A stretch of 64,000 nt of DNA from Telopea speciosissima (lineage: Eukaryota > Streptophyta > Magnoliopsida > Proteales > Proteaceae): assembly GCF_018873765.1 (NCBI RefSeq), contig NC_057919.1, positions 19,570,698 through 19,634,697 of the forward strand, written 5' to 3'. The notes under the pieces are model-generated. The model was given only the letters and a program-made list of their open reading frames with translations, was not told the DNA's origin and did not search any database. Positions 24,801 through 36,314 of this stretch are shown piece by piece. The number at the start of each line of letters is the position of its first letter. Within the stretch, counting starts at the first letter, position 1. The translations under genes were made by a program, and so were the position numbers.

Positions 24801-27800
24801 ATCTTGTATCAGGGCAACTCCAAAATCAGCTCTAATATGGTCATTCCTTACTTTATCCTTCCTAGTTTTGTAGCACATCCATCTCAACATCCTCATTTCA
24901 GTTACACGTAGTTTATCTATATTGTTGAGGAAAGGACCTCACACACTCTTTCATATCATGGTTTTGATGATAACAAACAAACCAAATGTGTACTAACTCT
25001 TGTTCTAGATGCATAAGAAGCCCTTTACAAGAGCATGGCAACAAGTGAGGGGAGCACCTAATTTCAAGAGTCTATACACAAGCACATCAATGACTCATGG
25101 AAGAAAATACTCAAGCAAAGCTATGGAGCCCAAGACTTGAAGTACTTCTGAAGTGTTGGAATTGTATTAAGTTGTAAAGATGTATTAAGGTCTAAATTAA
25201 TGTATCGCACACACACACGCATGCATACATAAAGAAAGACCTTAGGAGGTTAAAAATAACCCAAATCCATGTGTCCATACCAATTAGAATCATCCCAAAA
25301 CAGTCCTTCCAAGGACTTGCAGTAATTCAGCAAAACTACTGATTCGGTATACCGGATCTGAAAACGGCAGTACCAAATCCTATAAATCCCACAGATACAA
25401 GTCACAGAGAGCAAACAGAATGCTCTGGATCTAGATCCGGCATACCGAATCAAAATATCATTACAGACCATGATCCAGCATACCGAATCCAATAATGACC
25501 GTTGGGATTTGAGTGTTGAGTCAAAGGCTATATTTTAAGTAATTTGGTGATTCAGTATACTGGATTGGGAAACGGCATACCGGATTAGCTCTGTCTTTTG
25601 AATCCGATCTTAAGACAGATCATTAATTAAATTGAGCTGCCTAGCCTATAAATAGGCACCTGTTTAAGCTCAAATTAATACTAATCACCATCATTAAGAG
25701 ACTTCACTACAAGCTTTAAGTGCCATAGCCTCAAGTAAGCATTCATTGATTACAAGCATCTAATCATCACAAGCTCACACACTCAAGCTCCTCTACCTCA
25801 TCTAGCTTCAAGCTCCAAGGGTGGAAGGTAGCATACACTCCTACTAAGGTTGAGGTAACTCTTTACTTAGTAGTTTTACTTTATGTTGTAATTGAATCCT
25901 CTTGCTCGGAATCAAGATTAGTTGAGTCCTCTTGCTCGGAATCAAGAGTAGTGTTGAGTCCTCTTGTTCGGAATCAAGAGTTGTAAGAGTCCTCTTGCTC
26001 TTTCTCAAGATTGTTTTTAGTGGAATTCTCTCTAAGGTGAGAGGAGTGGATGTAGGCAAGTTTTGGCCGAACCACTATCAAATCTTTGTGTTTTTGGCAC
26101 AATTACTTTAATTTTTGTTAATAACTCACTATTCCGCAAAATATTTTATTTTACACTAGCTTCACCTATTTACCCCCCCTCTAGGTGATTTTACATATAT
26201 GACGTTTCTTAACTACTCAACATTCCGCCCCATATATCATAGCCGATTGTACGAGTGTCCTATTGAATTTTCCTTTAAGCTTTAAAAGAATATGTTGATC
26301 ACACAACACTCCGGACACACCTCTCCACTTCATCCAGAATATTATACATAATGAAGAAAAAAATCAAAAAGATAATCATCATTATCAATAGAAGAGTCAG
26401 CAATATCACTGAAATACTTCATTGTAAATCTCACATCGGGTGACAGTTTAAAAGGAATTTAATCCAATCGTACCATTACTAGCATATAACGGCTACTGTT
26501 TGATCTAATTATGCAACATATAGACTGTTTCAAATATGAGACAATGGCTCAAGTTTTTGATTTAGCTATCTCCTCACTACAGGCCTAAAATTAATTGTGA
26601 GCCACACAAAATCTTTCTCTGATCAGATTGTGTCATTAGGTGAACCGCAATTCAAAATTATTGGGCAATTCATGGTCATGGGTTCTTTAGATGGTGGGGG
26701 CTGTTCATATTGGTCATTAAGGATGGCACTCAAGGCATTGCCTTTACTGGGACTCTAAGATTCCTCTATTTTTGCAGCAATGCCTTTATTTGGGGAGATC
26801 AATGTTCTTTCACGCTGTGGCTTCTGAGAATATCCTTAAGGGGCCTCCCCTTGTTAGTTGTTACTGTGGAGGCGGTGACTAGGAGTTCCAGCTGTCAACG
26901 GAAAAATAGGGAATTAATGAGTGCACTGTTTGCTATTTTTGTGGTTTTTGGAGTTTTGAAAAGAGCTTCATATGTCTAGGGAGGTGAATTCCAGAAACTG
27001 CTTTTGGCTCTTTGTACATGCCCTTCTGAAGGTATTTTATATTTAGTTGATTTTACTGTAGACCTTTTAATCTCGTAAAGGGGATGACTGTATAATTATG
27101 TGTTTAAGTTGATTATTCTACCAATAAATTCATTTGTAGAAGGGGGACAAAAGATATAAGTAATGGTTAGTTTTCTTCCCCCAAAATTTTTCGATCTTTA
27201 TAATATTATGGTTATCAATGACATAATCTCATCAAATGAAAAATTTCAATCTTTATACTATTAGGGTTGTCAATGACATAATCTCATCAAATGAACCAAA
27301 AATTGGCAGTAAATGAACAATAAAGGAAATAACTGTTTGTTAGCTTTCTTAGAATATAAATATCTGACTCTATTCAATGACTGAATGTGGCAGACTTATA
27401 CAGTAGCATATCCCTGCCATAAGTCAGGAAGACGTTCAAATTTAAAGATAAGTAACTCATGCAATGCAACGGAAGCAATTCTGTCATATAATATAACCGA
27501 GATATAGGGATCCCATTAGCAAATTTGGAGAAAAATGCTAATGTAGTCATGTGAAAATAAAAGACAGAAGGTTTATTAGTCCACATAGTAAAACAAATAA
27601 TCAGATACATAAAGGAAACTACTCTACACAAAAGGCTCACATCAAATTTGTGTCTTAAAACATAATGATCACATACCAACTGAATTACACCCTTGTCTGT
27701 GATTCCTGTCATACCCCACAAGGATATTGATGTCAGGTTGCTGATACATTTTGCCAAAGATATTCTGTACAAACCATCATCTGTTATTTGGCAGCCCCAA

Positions 27801-29030
27801 CAGCTCCTTGAACTGACAACAAAATAAAGCAAATCAGAACCATAATAATTGAGTGGTTATTTCATGCATCATTTTAAAATAAGTAGGTGACTTTATTTCT
27901 CAGTACAGTACCTTGAATAGATGTCGAACCATATGAAAGAAGAGGAGAGATATTCAGTTATACTTTCACAAAATTCTGTATATTGCTTATGTTGTATACA
28001 TTATTTACAAAAAGTACTTAAAAATGTATTCCTCTTACACATGATCACTTGGGACAGACTGCTTAGTCCTTCAAATTACGTCATAGCAGCGGGTATGTCC
28101 TTTGAGTGAAACAAAAACACCCAACTTCCTCCTATTGAATCATTGCAACCCCACATAAAAGACTGAAATGCTTAAGAGACGGATTCTGAACTTTAGGACC
28201 TAATTTCTCAGAACATTCATTGAAAGCTTAGTACCCAAAGATAAGGTATCAATTCAGAATGGTACCAAATACAACATCCAGATTAGTTAATGGACTTGTT
28301 ATAAGGTACTGGCTTCTAGTTTTAAATTTTATGCTGTACCATGTAATGCCCTGTGCAGCCTCAAAATTACAATCCAACACCCCCCCCCCCCCAAAAAAAA
28401 AATGAAATAAGTAACACCATACAAGATGCAGAGCATTGGGTTTATATAAGCAGAATTCTATCATCGTCATAATTAAGGGACAAAAATAGTCATAATTCAT
28501 GATTCAGAAAAAAAGGGTATTCTAGAAGGAATGAGTGCCAAATCATCCAGGGGACAAGCTCAATGATCATGAAATAAACAAGAGAAAATTTTACACATCT
28601 TGTGCACACAGAAACAAACAGAGAGAGAGAGAGAGAGAGAGTTACATGTCGAGTTCCTTGAGGCTGTAAGCATGAGCAACGAGGCGGGCTGTGGAATCGT
28701 CATCCATCTTCCAACCAGCAAAGCTGAGGCACTCTTTGCGAGCCAGGGATTGCTTCACCCCTTGTCTCCATTTCCCACAGACGCTGCTCGCCCTGATTCA
28801 AAAAGCGCGGCAGAAACAACAAACAACAAGCAGAAGAAACATCTCAGTAAAGGATAACATTTTCATTCAACAATTGAAGTGAAATTCTACTACTACAATC
28901 AAACAATTAGAGAATTCAAACCAAAAAATACTCACTGAGCCAAATCAGTGAAGGAAGGTAGAAGAAGGAAGATATGAGCAAGAAGGTCTACAGGTAGGCA
29001 GTCGATCTCAGCATCTCCATACTCAGCCAT
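21813..29030 (-). CDS. F-box/LRR protein, At5g67140-like (5 exons)
   Basis: Exons in transcript order are 28936-29030, 28646-28792, 27677-27812, 22283-22381 and 21813-22025, with consistent phases and GT-AG borders, giving 229 aa. The N-terminus carries an F-box (about residues 9-44: IDCLPVDLLAHIFLLLPSF, then SSVCGKWRQGV). It is followed by leucine-rich repeats: SLKELD, WGCQITDDGLYRI, NLTSISLWGMTGITDKGV, SLQHLNVGGTFITDESLFAI, WSCRHVTESGLFFLVNKC and LESINVWGMRVPVDC. F-box/LRR proteins are substrate receptors of SCF (SKP1-cullin-F-box) ubiquitin ligases. The target is unknown. Length and motif order match Arabidopsis At5g67140 (228 aa). The third intron is 5.3 kb and holds an RTE LINE split by a solo LTR. 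The intron 2 donor is followed at once by a (CT)n tract. The last residues differ from the Arabidopsis end as recalled. Coding is intact. Confidence 0.93.
22382..24431. other. F-box intron 3, left part
   Basis: AT-rich intronic sequence with a short (GA)n tract at 23679-23692. Nothing protein-coding or clearly repetitive is recognised. Confidence 0.4.
24436..26345 (-). mobile_element. RTE-clade LINE 3' fragment, split by solo LTR
   Basis: On the reverse strand 26345-26201 reads GVSGVLCDQHILLKLKGKFN...LVQSAMIYGAEC, and 24917-24640 continues DKLRVTEMRMLRWMC, ENHLRWHGHVQWRPWDAPVR and GSKRARGRPKMT. This is the C-terminal part of RTE-type reverse transcriptase ORFs. Near its 3' end the element carries the characteristic GTCGACCCCATTTAG block and ends in (TTG)n at about 24436-24455, as plant RTE elements do. 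Coding resumes across the inserted LTR once the 5-bp duplication is counted. A few stops are present. Confidence 0.85.
24923..26195 (+). mobile_element. Solo LTR (1273 bp) with TATAT target duplication
   Basis: The insert begins TGTTGAGG and ends TTTTACA, giving the TG...CA termini of LTRs. It is flanked by TATAT on both sides (24918-24922 and 26196-26200) within an RTE LINE whose reading frame identifies the empty site. The 3' part carries a GTGGATGTAGGC...CCGAACCACTATCAAATCTTTG block and a CCCCCCTCTAGGTG tract, common in Copia-type LTRs. A 26-base unit around TCCTCTTGCTCGGAATCAAG is repeated three to four times at 25895-26010. Only one LTR is present, so recombination has probably removed the interior. 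Confidence 0.85.
26346..27676. other. F-box intron 3, right part
   Basis: Non-coding intronic sequence. An imperfect direct duplication of the type AATTTTTCGATCTTTATA...TATTA...TTATCAATGACATAATCTCATCAAATGAA lies at about 27187-27300. The piece at 26640-26960 has open stretches but no recognisable family. Confidence 0.35.
28619..28642 (+). repeat. (GA)n microsatellite at an F-box splice donor
   Basis: About eleven GA units end three bases from the intron 2 donor of the F-box gene. On the coding strand the order is exon end GACAT, GTAA, then a CT tract. Length changes here could alter the donor context. Confidence 0.85.
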
Positions 29031-29549
29031 CGACTTCTTCCCTCTCTGGTCACTACCTCTCTCTCGAATAACACGGAAGAAAGAAGAGACGAGAAGGTAA
29101 CGCAGAGGGGATTAAAAAGGGGAAGATGGACAACGAAGGGGGGGGCCCTTAGCTGCTCCCCTGCGTTTGGGTTGTGGTAGTGGTTAGTTCTTAGTTCTTA
29201 GTTCTTACACGGCACAATTCTTCTCCTCTGTTTCACTGCAGAGAACAGAAGAGGTGTAAACTACAAGTCTACAACTGGAAACGGTCGCAGTTATCGTCTC
29301 TCATCATCTCTCTGTCGTTTCAGTAACGGGAGGGACAAGTAAGCACATAATTAAAGACTAAACAGCCAGCATTTGGTCATCTTCTTGCTCACGATGATGT
29401 GTTACATCTGGAAATTCAATGTTCCCAGTTACAATCCTTTCGAAATCTAATTATTAATTAAGTAAATAATCATAGATTATACATAATAATAAGGCTTTGA
29501 AGCACTTTTCCACGGTTCTACGTAAACGGAATGAAAAATGTTGGCATAG

Positions 29550-31325
29550 CACGACCGGGATCTTTATCCCCTCAATTTGCCTGCTCCTCTATTTCTTTAA
29601 TTTCATTTAAACGAGGGAGATGGACCCACTCGGGCAGGAAAATTATCCACTTCAATTCTTTAATCCTCATGATTAATCAGTTATTCGGAGGATCCCAGGT
29701 GGAGACTGAAATCCATAGTATATGTCATGATATACTTTGTTTACAAAAGACTTTTGTTTCTTGTAGTTTTTCTTATGTTTCAAGATCCTCCAATACTGTG
29801 GTGGATTCCTTGGTCAGGACGGCCCTATCGGTAGAATCTCCGATTCTGTGGCCATGTACCTCTCAGTGGCTTTTGCAAATCTGTAATGCAGATGCGACTG
29901 CTTGTAAAGATTCTTCTCTCATGCCCTTTCTCTAGGGCTGTGTGGTTTGGCTCTTCACTGGCTCATTTAACTCCACAAGTTGAAAATCCTCGTTTAAAAG
30001 ATTGGCTGAAATGTTGGGACATTATTTATCAAGAAGACAAAAAGCTAGCCCAAAATAGATTTTCTCTTGCATCTTTCATCTTCTGGTATATTTGGAAAGC
30101 TCGAAATGATCTTATGTTTAAAAAACGTCAATGGTCTCCTGCAAAAGTTATCACCCTCGCAGAGAAGGCATTTAATGAATTTTGGGAAGCCACATATTCT
30201 ACTAGTCAGACTCACCAGCTTTCTAAGGTTTGCTTCTCAACTCAACAGAACCTCTCTCCTACTTGGACTCCTCTTCCTCCAGATGTTATCAAAATCAATT
30301 GTGATGCTACTTCTACCAAAAAAAAAAAAATTGTGATGCTACTTGGAATCATAAAACAAAACATGGAGGAATAGGTGTCATTCTTAGAGATGAGTCGGGC
30401 TCTCCAATCTCTGCCTACTCTTGCAGTATTCAATGTGATTCAGCACTTATTGGAGAGGCATATGCTATCAGATCTGGACTGCTACATGCGACTAATATTG
30501 GCTCTACCCGTGTGATGGTTGAATCGGATTGTCAAAAATTGATTAATTAGTTATGCGCAGGATCACAGGTAGAGACTGCAATCTATAGTATATGTCATGA
30601 TATACTTTGTTTACAAAAGACTTTTGTTTCTTGTAGTTTTTCTTATGTTCTAAGATCCACCAATACTGTGGCGGATTCCTTGGCCAGGGCAGCCCTATCG
30701 GTAGAGTCTCCGATTCTATGGCCATGTACCTCTCAGTGGCTTTTGCAACTCTGTAATGCAGATGCGACTGCTTGTATAGACTCTTCTCATCAATAAAATT
30801 TCTTTCCACAAAAAAAAAAAAAAAAATGTTCACCAGGTTGTTTCCTCTCAAGCGAGTGGTCCCAAGGGGGGAGGCAGAGTTGAACTCTAGTCCTTCAGCT
30901 TCCTTACGCTTCACCCTTTGCCAACTGCGCTGCCCCTTGGGGTTACACTAGACGCAATGTTTCTTTTGGTAATCACACAAACCACACGCCATTGTCCTAG
31001 ATATTTTAGTGATTTATTCATTCTGTCACATGGTTCATTCCACTTGGCCTGAAATTTAGGGTGTGAGCAGCGGATGCATCCATGAAAATCCGTATGCAAC
31101 TTCAATGCTGTTAGGCCGTCTAATGGCAAATAATGGGAAAATTATCTTCAATTTGCATGTTTGTCAATTTCATCAATTCCATCTAATAGGGGGAGGTGGA
31201 TCCCACCCGGGCAGTGTGTTCGAGTAGGGGGTAGGGTGATCATTTGCGCCCCCTATTAAATGAAATTAAGGAAATTGATGAGCAAGTAAATTGGGGGGAT
31301 AAAGATCTCAAATTATGTGCCGATC
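29550..31325. mobile_element. Inverted-repeat-bounded cluster of rearranged LINE pieces
   Basis: The arm at 29558-29630 (GATCTTTATCCCCTCAATTT, TAATTTCATTTAA, CCACTCGGGCAGG) is inverted at 31176-31315. Between them lie L1-type LINE fragments on the + strand. One is 29660-29915 (RNase H end: SYVSRSSNTVVDSLVRTA). Another is 29930-30350 (zf-RVT to RNase H: WFGSSLAHL, FIFWYIWKARNDLMFK, PPDVIKINCDAT). The last, 30350-30826, ends with the same RNase H tail again plus ATAAAATTTC and a 17-base A tail. The tail segment is therefore duplicated before and after the body. Confidence 0.7.
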
Positions 31326-31390
31326 TAGCTTCCTTGCAGGAGTAGCCCTGCCCTAGAATCCGACTTCATTTTAGTGGAAATTTTTTATCG

Positions 31391-31399
31391 TTTATTTTT
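31391..31399. other. Left target-site duplication of Pack-MULE
   Basis: TTTATTTTT directly precedes the GGGTAATTTACAC terminus and is repeated exactly at 33050-33058 after the other terminus. Nine bases is the usual Mutator-like duplication length. Confidence 0.75.
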
Positions 31400-33049
31400 G
31401 GGTAATTTACACATACCACCCCTGAGGTTTGACGAAAAGATAATTTTACCCCCCTGTTTTGAAAAATTCTACGTACCCCCCTGAGGTTTACAAACAGTAA
31501 CAAATAAGCCCATTCCATCAGTTCATGACTAATAGTGTTAAAAATAAGAGGTGAACTGACAAAATTACCCTCGCAAAAAAAGGAAAAAAAAAAAAAAAAA
31601 AAAAACCTGCAACTCATCTTCCCCAAATCGATTTGGGGAAGATGAGTTGCAGGTTTCAAAACCCTTTCAACCCTTAAGGAATTTAGGGTTTCAAATTGGG
31701 AAAAAATCCCAAATCAAAACCCAATTTCTAGCGACATCTGCAACCTACCAGAACCGAAGCTAAGCCTGCAGTTACCGCTGATTTCAATTTCAGAAATCTG
31801 TAGTCCAAAGACCACTTGATTTCTAGAGCTGTGGTGTTTTGGATAGTTCCAGCAAACCTAGGCGACAGCAAATCTGGAGATTTCAAGCTGTTTGAGACGG
31901 TTCCAGAGGCTACAATTAGATTTCCCCTCATCTTCCCCAAATCTTTTAGGGTTTGAAAAAGGGGAAGATGAGTTGGGCTTTCTTCTTGGGAATCATGAGG
32001 AGAATAATAGCTGCTCAAACTAGATACTTCAACATTGGAATGATCACAAGCAGCTTGTCGTGGGTCTTGACGTCGAATGGCGTCCAAGTTTCAGCCGTAG
32101 CGTTGAGTACAAGGTAGCCATTTTACAGCTTTGCGTGGAACGCACTTGTTTGGTATTTCAACTCCTTTACGCGGATTACATACCCAATTCTCTCATCGAT
32201 TTCCTGAAAAACCCAAATTTGAGGTTTGTTGGAGTAGGAATCGAGGGGGATGTCGAGAGGCTAATGGAGGATTACGAATTGAATGTCTTGAACAATCTGG
32301 ATCTTCGTTCCTTGGCTGCAAAGAGGTTGAGTATGCCGGAGCTTAGGAGTTCTGGGTTGAAAGAGCTAACAAGAGAGGTACTTGGAAAAGAAATAGGGAA
32401 GCCCAAGAAGGTAAGGATGGGTAGATGGGATGCAGAGTGGCTCACATACGATCAAGTTCAATACGCTTGCCTCGACACTTTTCTTTCTTTCGAGATTGGA
32501 AAGAGTTTGTTGCAGAAGAGACGAAGAACTGGAGAATGAGACCTAAATTAATTGATTATTGAATGACATATGGGTTTTTGCTCTTTCTTTGATTGAGCCC
32601 ATCTCGAGACTCTGGAATCTGAATTCTGGATTGAATCGACCATACCTATTGTTTGTTTCTCTTGCTGTTTTCCAATTTCTTTTTATTTTTACTTCAATGG
32701 AGTTCTTGTGTATCGAATGGCCTTGATTGGGATGAACCAAATTGTTTGAATATGGGAATGTGATCACTGTATGCTTTGTGAGTATTTGGATACTTGCAAC
32801 TCATCTTCCCCAATCGATTTAGGGAAGATGAGTTGCAGGTGTTTTTTTTTTTTTTTTTTTTTGTTTTGTTTCTTGCAAGGGCAATTTTGACAATTCACAT
32901 CGTATTTTTAACGGTGTTAGTCATAAACCGACGGAATGGGCTTATTTGTTACCGTTTGCAAACCTCAGGGGGATACGCAGAATTTTCTAAAACTTAGGAG
33001 TAAAATTATCCTTTCATCAAACCTCAGGGGTGATATGTGTAAATCACCC
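31400..33049 (+). mobile_element. Pack-MULE-type element (1650 bp) carrying an exonuclease ORF
   Basis: The left terminus GGGTAATTTACACATACC, followed by CACCCCTGAGGTTTGA, is inverted at the right as GGGTGATTTACACATATC and CACCCCTGAGGTTTGA. The inverted repeats extend about 250 bases and include AAGCCCATTCC and a poly(A)/poly(T) run. Nine-base duplications (TTTATTTTT) flank it. The inner end of each arm has a near-perfect palindrome of about 50 bases centred on CCCCAAATCGATTTGGGG with flanks CTGCAACTCATCTT. The interior holds a host-derived exonuclease sequence and no transposase, which is the definition of a Pack-MULE. Direct repeats of GGAAATTTTTTATC also lie just outside (31376-31389 and 33067-33080), offset from the termini. 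Confidence 0.85.
32060..32539 (+). CDS. Captured 3'-5' exonuclease (DEDDy, WRN-exonuclease-like), N-terminally truncated
   Basis: An uninterrupted frame of 159 codons matches the plant WRN-type exonuclease / RNase H-like fold family. Exo I is in VGLDVEWRP (Asp4, Glu6), Exo II in VGVGIEGDVERL (Asp64) and Exo III in YACLDTF (Tyr135, Asp139), so all DEDDy catalytic residues are present. Family members are usually about 200-240 aa and carry some 50 more residues before LVVGLDVEW. Here only about 18 in-frame codons precede it (first stop at 32021-32023), with no in-frame ATG and no family similarity beyond the last few. 32060 is GTG and marks the conserved core, not a proven start. The frame lies inside a Pack-MULE, so it is probably a captured gene copy. 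The intact frame suggests recent capture or selection; expression is unknown. Confidence 0.75.
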   Translation: MGLDVEWRPSFSRSVEYKVAILQLCVERTCLVFQLLYADYIPNSLIDFLKNPNLRFVGVGIEGDVERLMEDYELNVLNNLDLRSLAAKRLSMPELRSSGLKELTREVLGKEIGKPKKVRMGRWDAEWLTYDQVQYACLDTFLSFEIGKSLLQKRRRTGE

Positions 33050-33058
33050 TTTATTTTT

Positions 33059-33949
33059 TATGAGAAGGAAATTTTTTATCCTATAATCAGCATGTCGTTA
33101 CATTGGGGTTACATTGGGCTGACATTCAGCACCTTCCAATCCACGCTATTGACTCCTCGTTTGTATAAATGAATTTATGAAATGAAAAAAAAAAAGGTAT
33201 AAAAGATGTTCTTCAAAATAAATCTGATGAGTAGGTTCAACGTTAGAATTTGACAGCATCTTTTAATTGAATATTGTTTCATTCATAAAGTTATGTAAAA
33301 CAAGGGTATAAAATATTTTGATATTGATATTTTATTGTCATTATCAAGTGTCACATATTTTGAAATTAATACATATTTTTTAATTCCACGAGTGAAATGG
33401 TATTATTATCAGAAAAATAAAAAACTATGTATTATAATAAAAGGACAAAATATTATAATAATAATAGTAATAATAAGGCTATAACTTATTTGACACCTTG
33501 TGGAGAATTAATAAGAATCCCTTTATAAAAAGGATATCTCTCTCTCCATGAAATGACCTCCCTACCGAGAAGGGGACTATTTGGCTCGTGCTTGCCACAT
33601 ATTGTTATACACATTTTGCATTATTGTTTATATATATGTGGCCAAATGTTCTCTGCGTTTGAAGTGAGGGTGAAATGATTGCCCCACCCCCCCAAATTCT
33701 CAAAATGATCTCCCCATGTGTTTAGGCGCAGCCTGCACTTCCAGCTAGAGAACAAATTACCCTATATGTATATAAAAAAGGAAACCAATTCGATAACAGA
33801 CCGATAAGAGCCAAGAACCCATTAAGACAATTTGATAAAAATCCAAAACTGAATCAAACCAAAACCCAATCTCACCTTAACGATTCAGCTTTTGTTTAAA
33901 CCAATGCATGCATAAAATTGATTTAGATTGAATGAAATCGAACCAAACC
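33059..33949. other. AT-rich intergenic DNA
   Basis: Low-complexity ATT/AATA-rich sequence with no gene or clear repeat recognised. Positions 33800-33960 contain AACCGAACCAAACCGA-type words often seen in decayed plant elements. Confidence 0.4.
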
Positions 33950-34815
33950 GATCGTTTGATAACCCTACACATGAGGTTTTGGATCCTAAAGACAATTTTG
34001 ATATATTCCGTTTGGGTCTTTTGTCATGACCATGTTGAGACTGATTGGCATTTATTCATTTCTTGTGCCTTATGTAAAAGGTTATGGGCAATAGGTATTT
34101 GGGGCATGGATCAGAAAATCTCCAGGCTTCTTCCCTTTTCAATCTATTATCTCATGTACTACTATCCCCTTCTAGTCAAGTTCTTGATAAGCATTTTTTT
34201 CTTGGGGTTTTTTCTATTACTTATTATTTTTTTTATGGCAAATGAAGAATCAATGTTTGTTACCTGTATGTCCTCCCAACACCTATAGATTGATGTGTAA
34301 TATCTGTCGATGGGTTGTTGATCTTAATCTCCTGAATGTTCCTTTCTTTTTTACCAAACCCCCTACTCTGGTGACCTCAACTTTAGCCATGACTGAATGC
34401 TTTGAGCTTAAAAAGCCTGGTTGTGCCACTATTGTTTGTGATGGGAGTTTTCTTGCTGAATCCTGTGAGGCAGGATGGTCCTCAATACTTGCATGCAATA
34501 AAAATTTTATTGTTGCTTGTATAGACTTTGTATTTACAGGGAGTGCACAACAAGCTGAAGCAAGGGAGCTGCCCTAAGGATTGCAAAAAGCTCAATCTTT
34601 AAATGTTGACAAAATTTGGACTGATTGTGCTGTTTTGGTAGAGTGGGTGACACAGAAATCATATCGCTCGCCTTGGGAGATATTTTCGGTGTTACTAGAC
34701 ATCAAATCCATTTTTGAGAACTTTCACTATGTTTTGCTTTAACAAGAAGAATAGGTGTTTCTACCAAGAAAACAATATTCATAAACTTGTCGTTGCTAGG
34801 AGTCCTAGACGTAAC
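33950..34815 (+). mobile_element. L1-type LINE remnant (zf-RVT and RNase H)
   Basis: Pieces read VFCHDHVETDWHLFISCALC (zinc-binding region with its His/Cys pattern) at about 34010-34075. PGCATIVCDGSFLAESCEAG and GWSSILACNKNFIVACIDF follow at about 34420-34530, typical of the RNase H-like end of plant LINEs. Frames change several times. No poly(A) tail survives. Confidence 0.6.
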
Positions 34816-36314
34816 TGATTTCTAATGCATGTTTCTTTTTTTTTGGGAATTGGAGAGTTTTAATAGGGGGGAGGGGAGGGGAGGGGAGGGAAGGGGGGGT
34901 CTTTTGCCAACTGAGCTGACCCCTTGGGAAATGGAATGTTTCAAACAAAATAAGGCAATGTTTGGTTGCCAAGAAATAAAAAAAAAGACCAGTATTTTGT
35001 TAAAAAATCCCCCTTTGTCAAAGTAGGGTTTTTTTTTTTTTTTTTTGGTATCTTATATTCATCTCCTTTTGATGTCATTTTGATAATTTTACTAAAACTT
35101 TGAATCATAGTTCGAGCAACTTTCCTTTGGACAAAAAATTGACCTTTGAGATATACATGGGGACCTCAATTACATAGACTAACCCATATATTGCCAAATG
35201 ACAACTAATGTGTTATACTTCACTAGGCATAGTGACACTTAAAAAGACCAAAATTTAATAATGAAATATGTTATGTTTTGGTGTCAATTACACCATTAGG
35301 TGAGGTAATGTTTACAAAAAATTTCACTTTATTTATTTCCCTTGCAACCAAACGGATCGGATCCTTATTAAAAAAAGTGAAGTGATTTTGTGGTATATAT
35401 ATGTAACCCTCCGAGCTGCAACAATTTAATCAAAATTGCAGCAAATAATAAAGGTCCACTGCTGCTACTGGAATACATGCAGTCCACACCATAAGCAATT
35501 TTCATCTTTCACTTACCTATTCCTCTCCTCCCTCCCCACCCCTAAGAAAAATGCCCAATCTTACTTAATAATTAATTGATTTCTTTGAAAAGAGCACAGA
35601 TTAAATGTACATAACCTAACGCACAAACAGGGTCAACCAAAACTAGTGAACTAAAAGACCAAGTTCCTCGAGGCCTCAACACAAAATGGAGCAGAGAAAC
35701 AGAAAGCCAGCAATGCACACTCTAGGCCTGACAACACCTCGCTTGGCAGTCATCAGCAATCTCATTGGCTGATTCTGACTTCCATTTCCATTTCAGCAAT
35801 GCTTGATACAACATGAAAGAACAATTTTGAATTCGGTTAGTAAAGTCTGTGATTCTTGATCCCTAGGACCTGGGCTTGAAACCCTCTCCACCTAACACCA
35901 ACTATCCCTTCCCTCTGTACCCACCAAAAAGAAAATCATTATTAGGTTAAGATGTTCCATCTTACACTGGCTTTCCACCAGTGATGTCAAAAAGGATAAC
36001 CTACATTTCATATAAACAGGATATATGCACTGGAGACCTGCATATCAGAAAAAATGCTATATATATAAAATAATAAAAAACTGAAATTTTGACACTGTCA
36101 AAGACACGTGGGCAAAGTAATTCAAAATGTATATAATTGGGCCAACATGTCTAACCTGGATGCGCCGATTGTGGATTGGTCAAGGTTTCTCCTCAATGGT
36201 AGTCACACAAAAGCATTCTGTGGTTAGCAGACCAAGGTAAAATTAATTCATTGAATACAGAAAATCTAGTTGTAGATGGCTCAGAGTGGCTAGTAATAGT
36301 AATACCTCATGATC
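34816..36314. other. Gap between LINE remnant and OTU gene 3' end
   Basis: Contains a (GGGGA)n-type G-rich tract (34865-34898) and a T tract (35026-35047). Sequence nearest 36314 probably includes the OTU 3' UTR. No further gene is recognised. Confidence 0.4.

Noticed and set aside
31728..32087. 119-codon reverse-strand frame in the Pack-MULE
   Set aside because: It overlaps the start of the exonuclease core on the opposite strand and has no recognisable motif; treated as a shadow.
31376..33080. 14-bp direct repeat GGAAATTTTTTATC as the Pack-MULE target duplication
   Set aside because: The two copies are offset differently from the TIR ends; the 9-bp TTTATTTTT directly abuts both termini.
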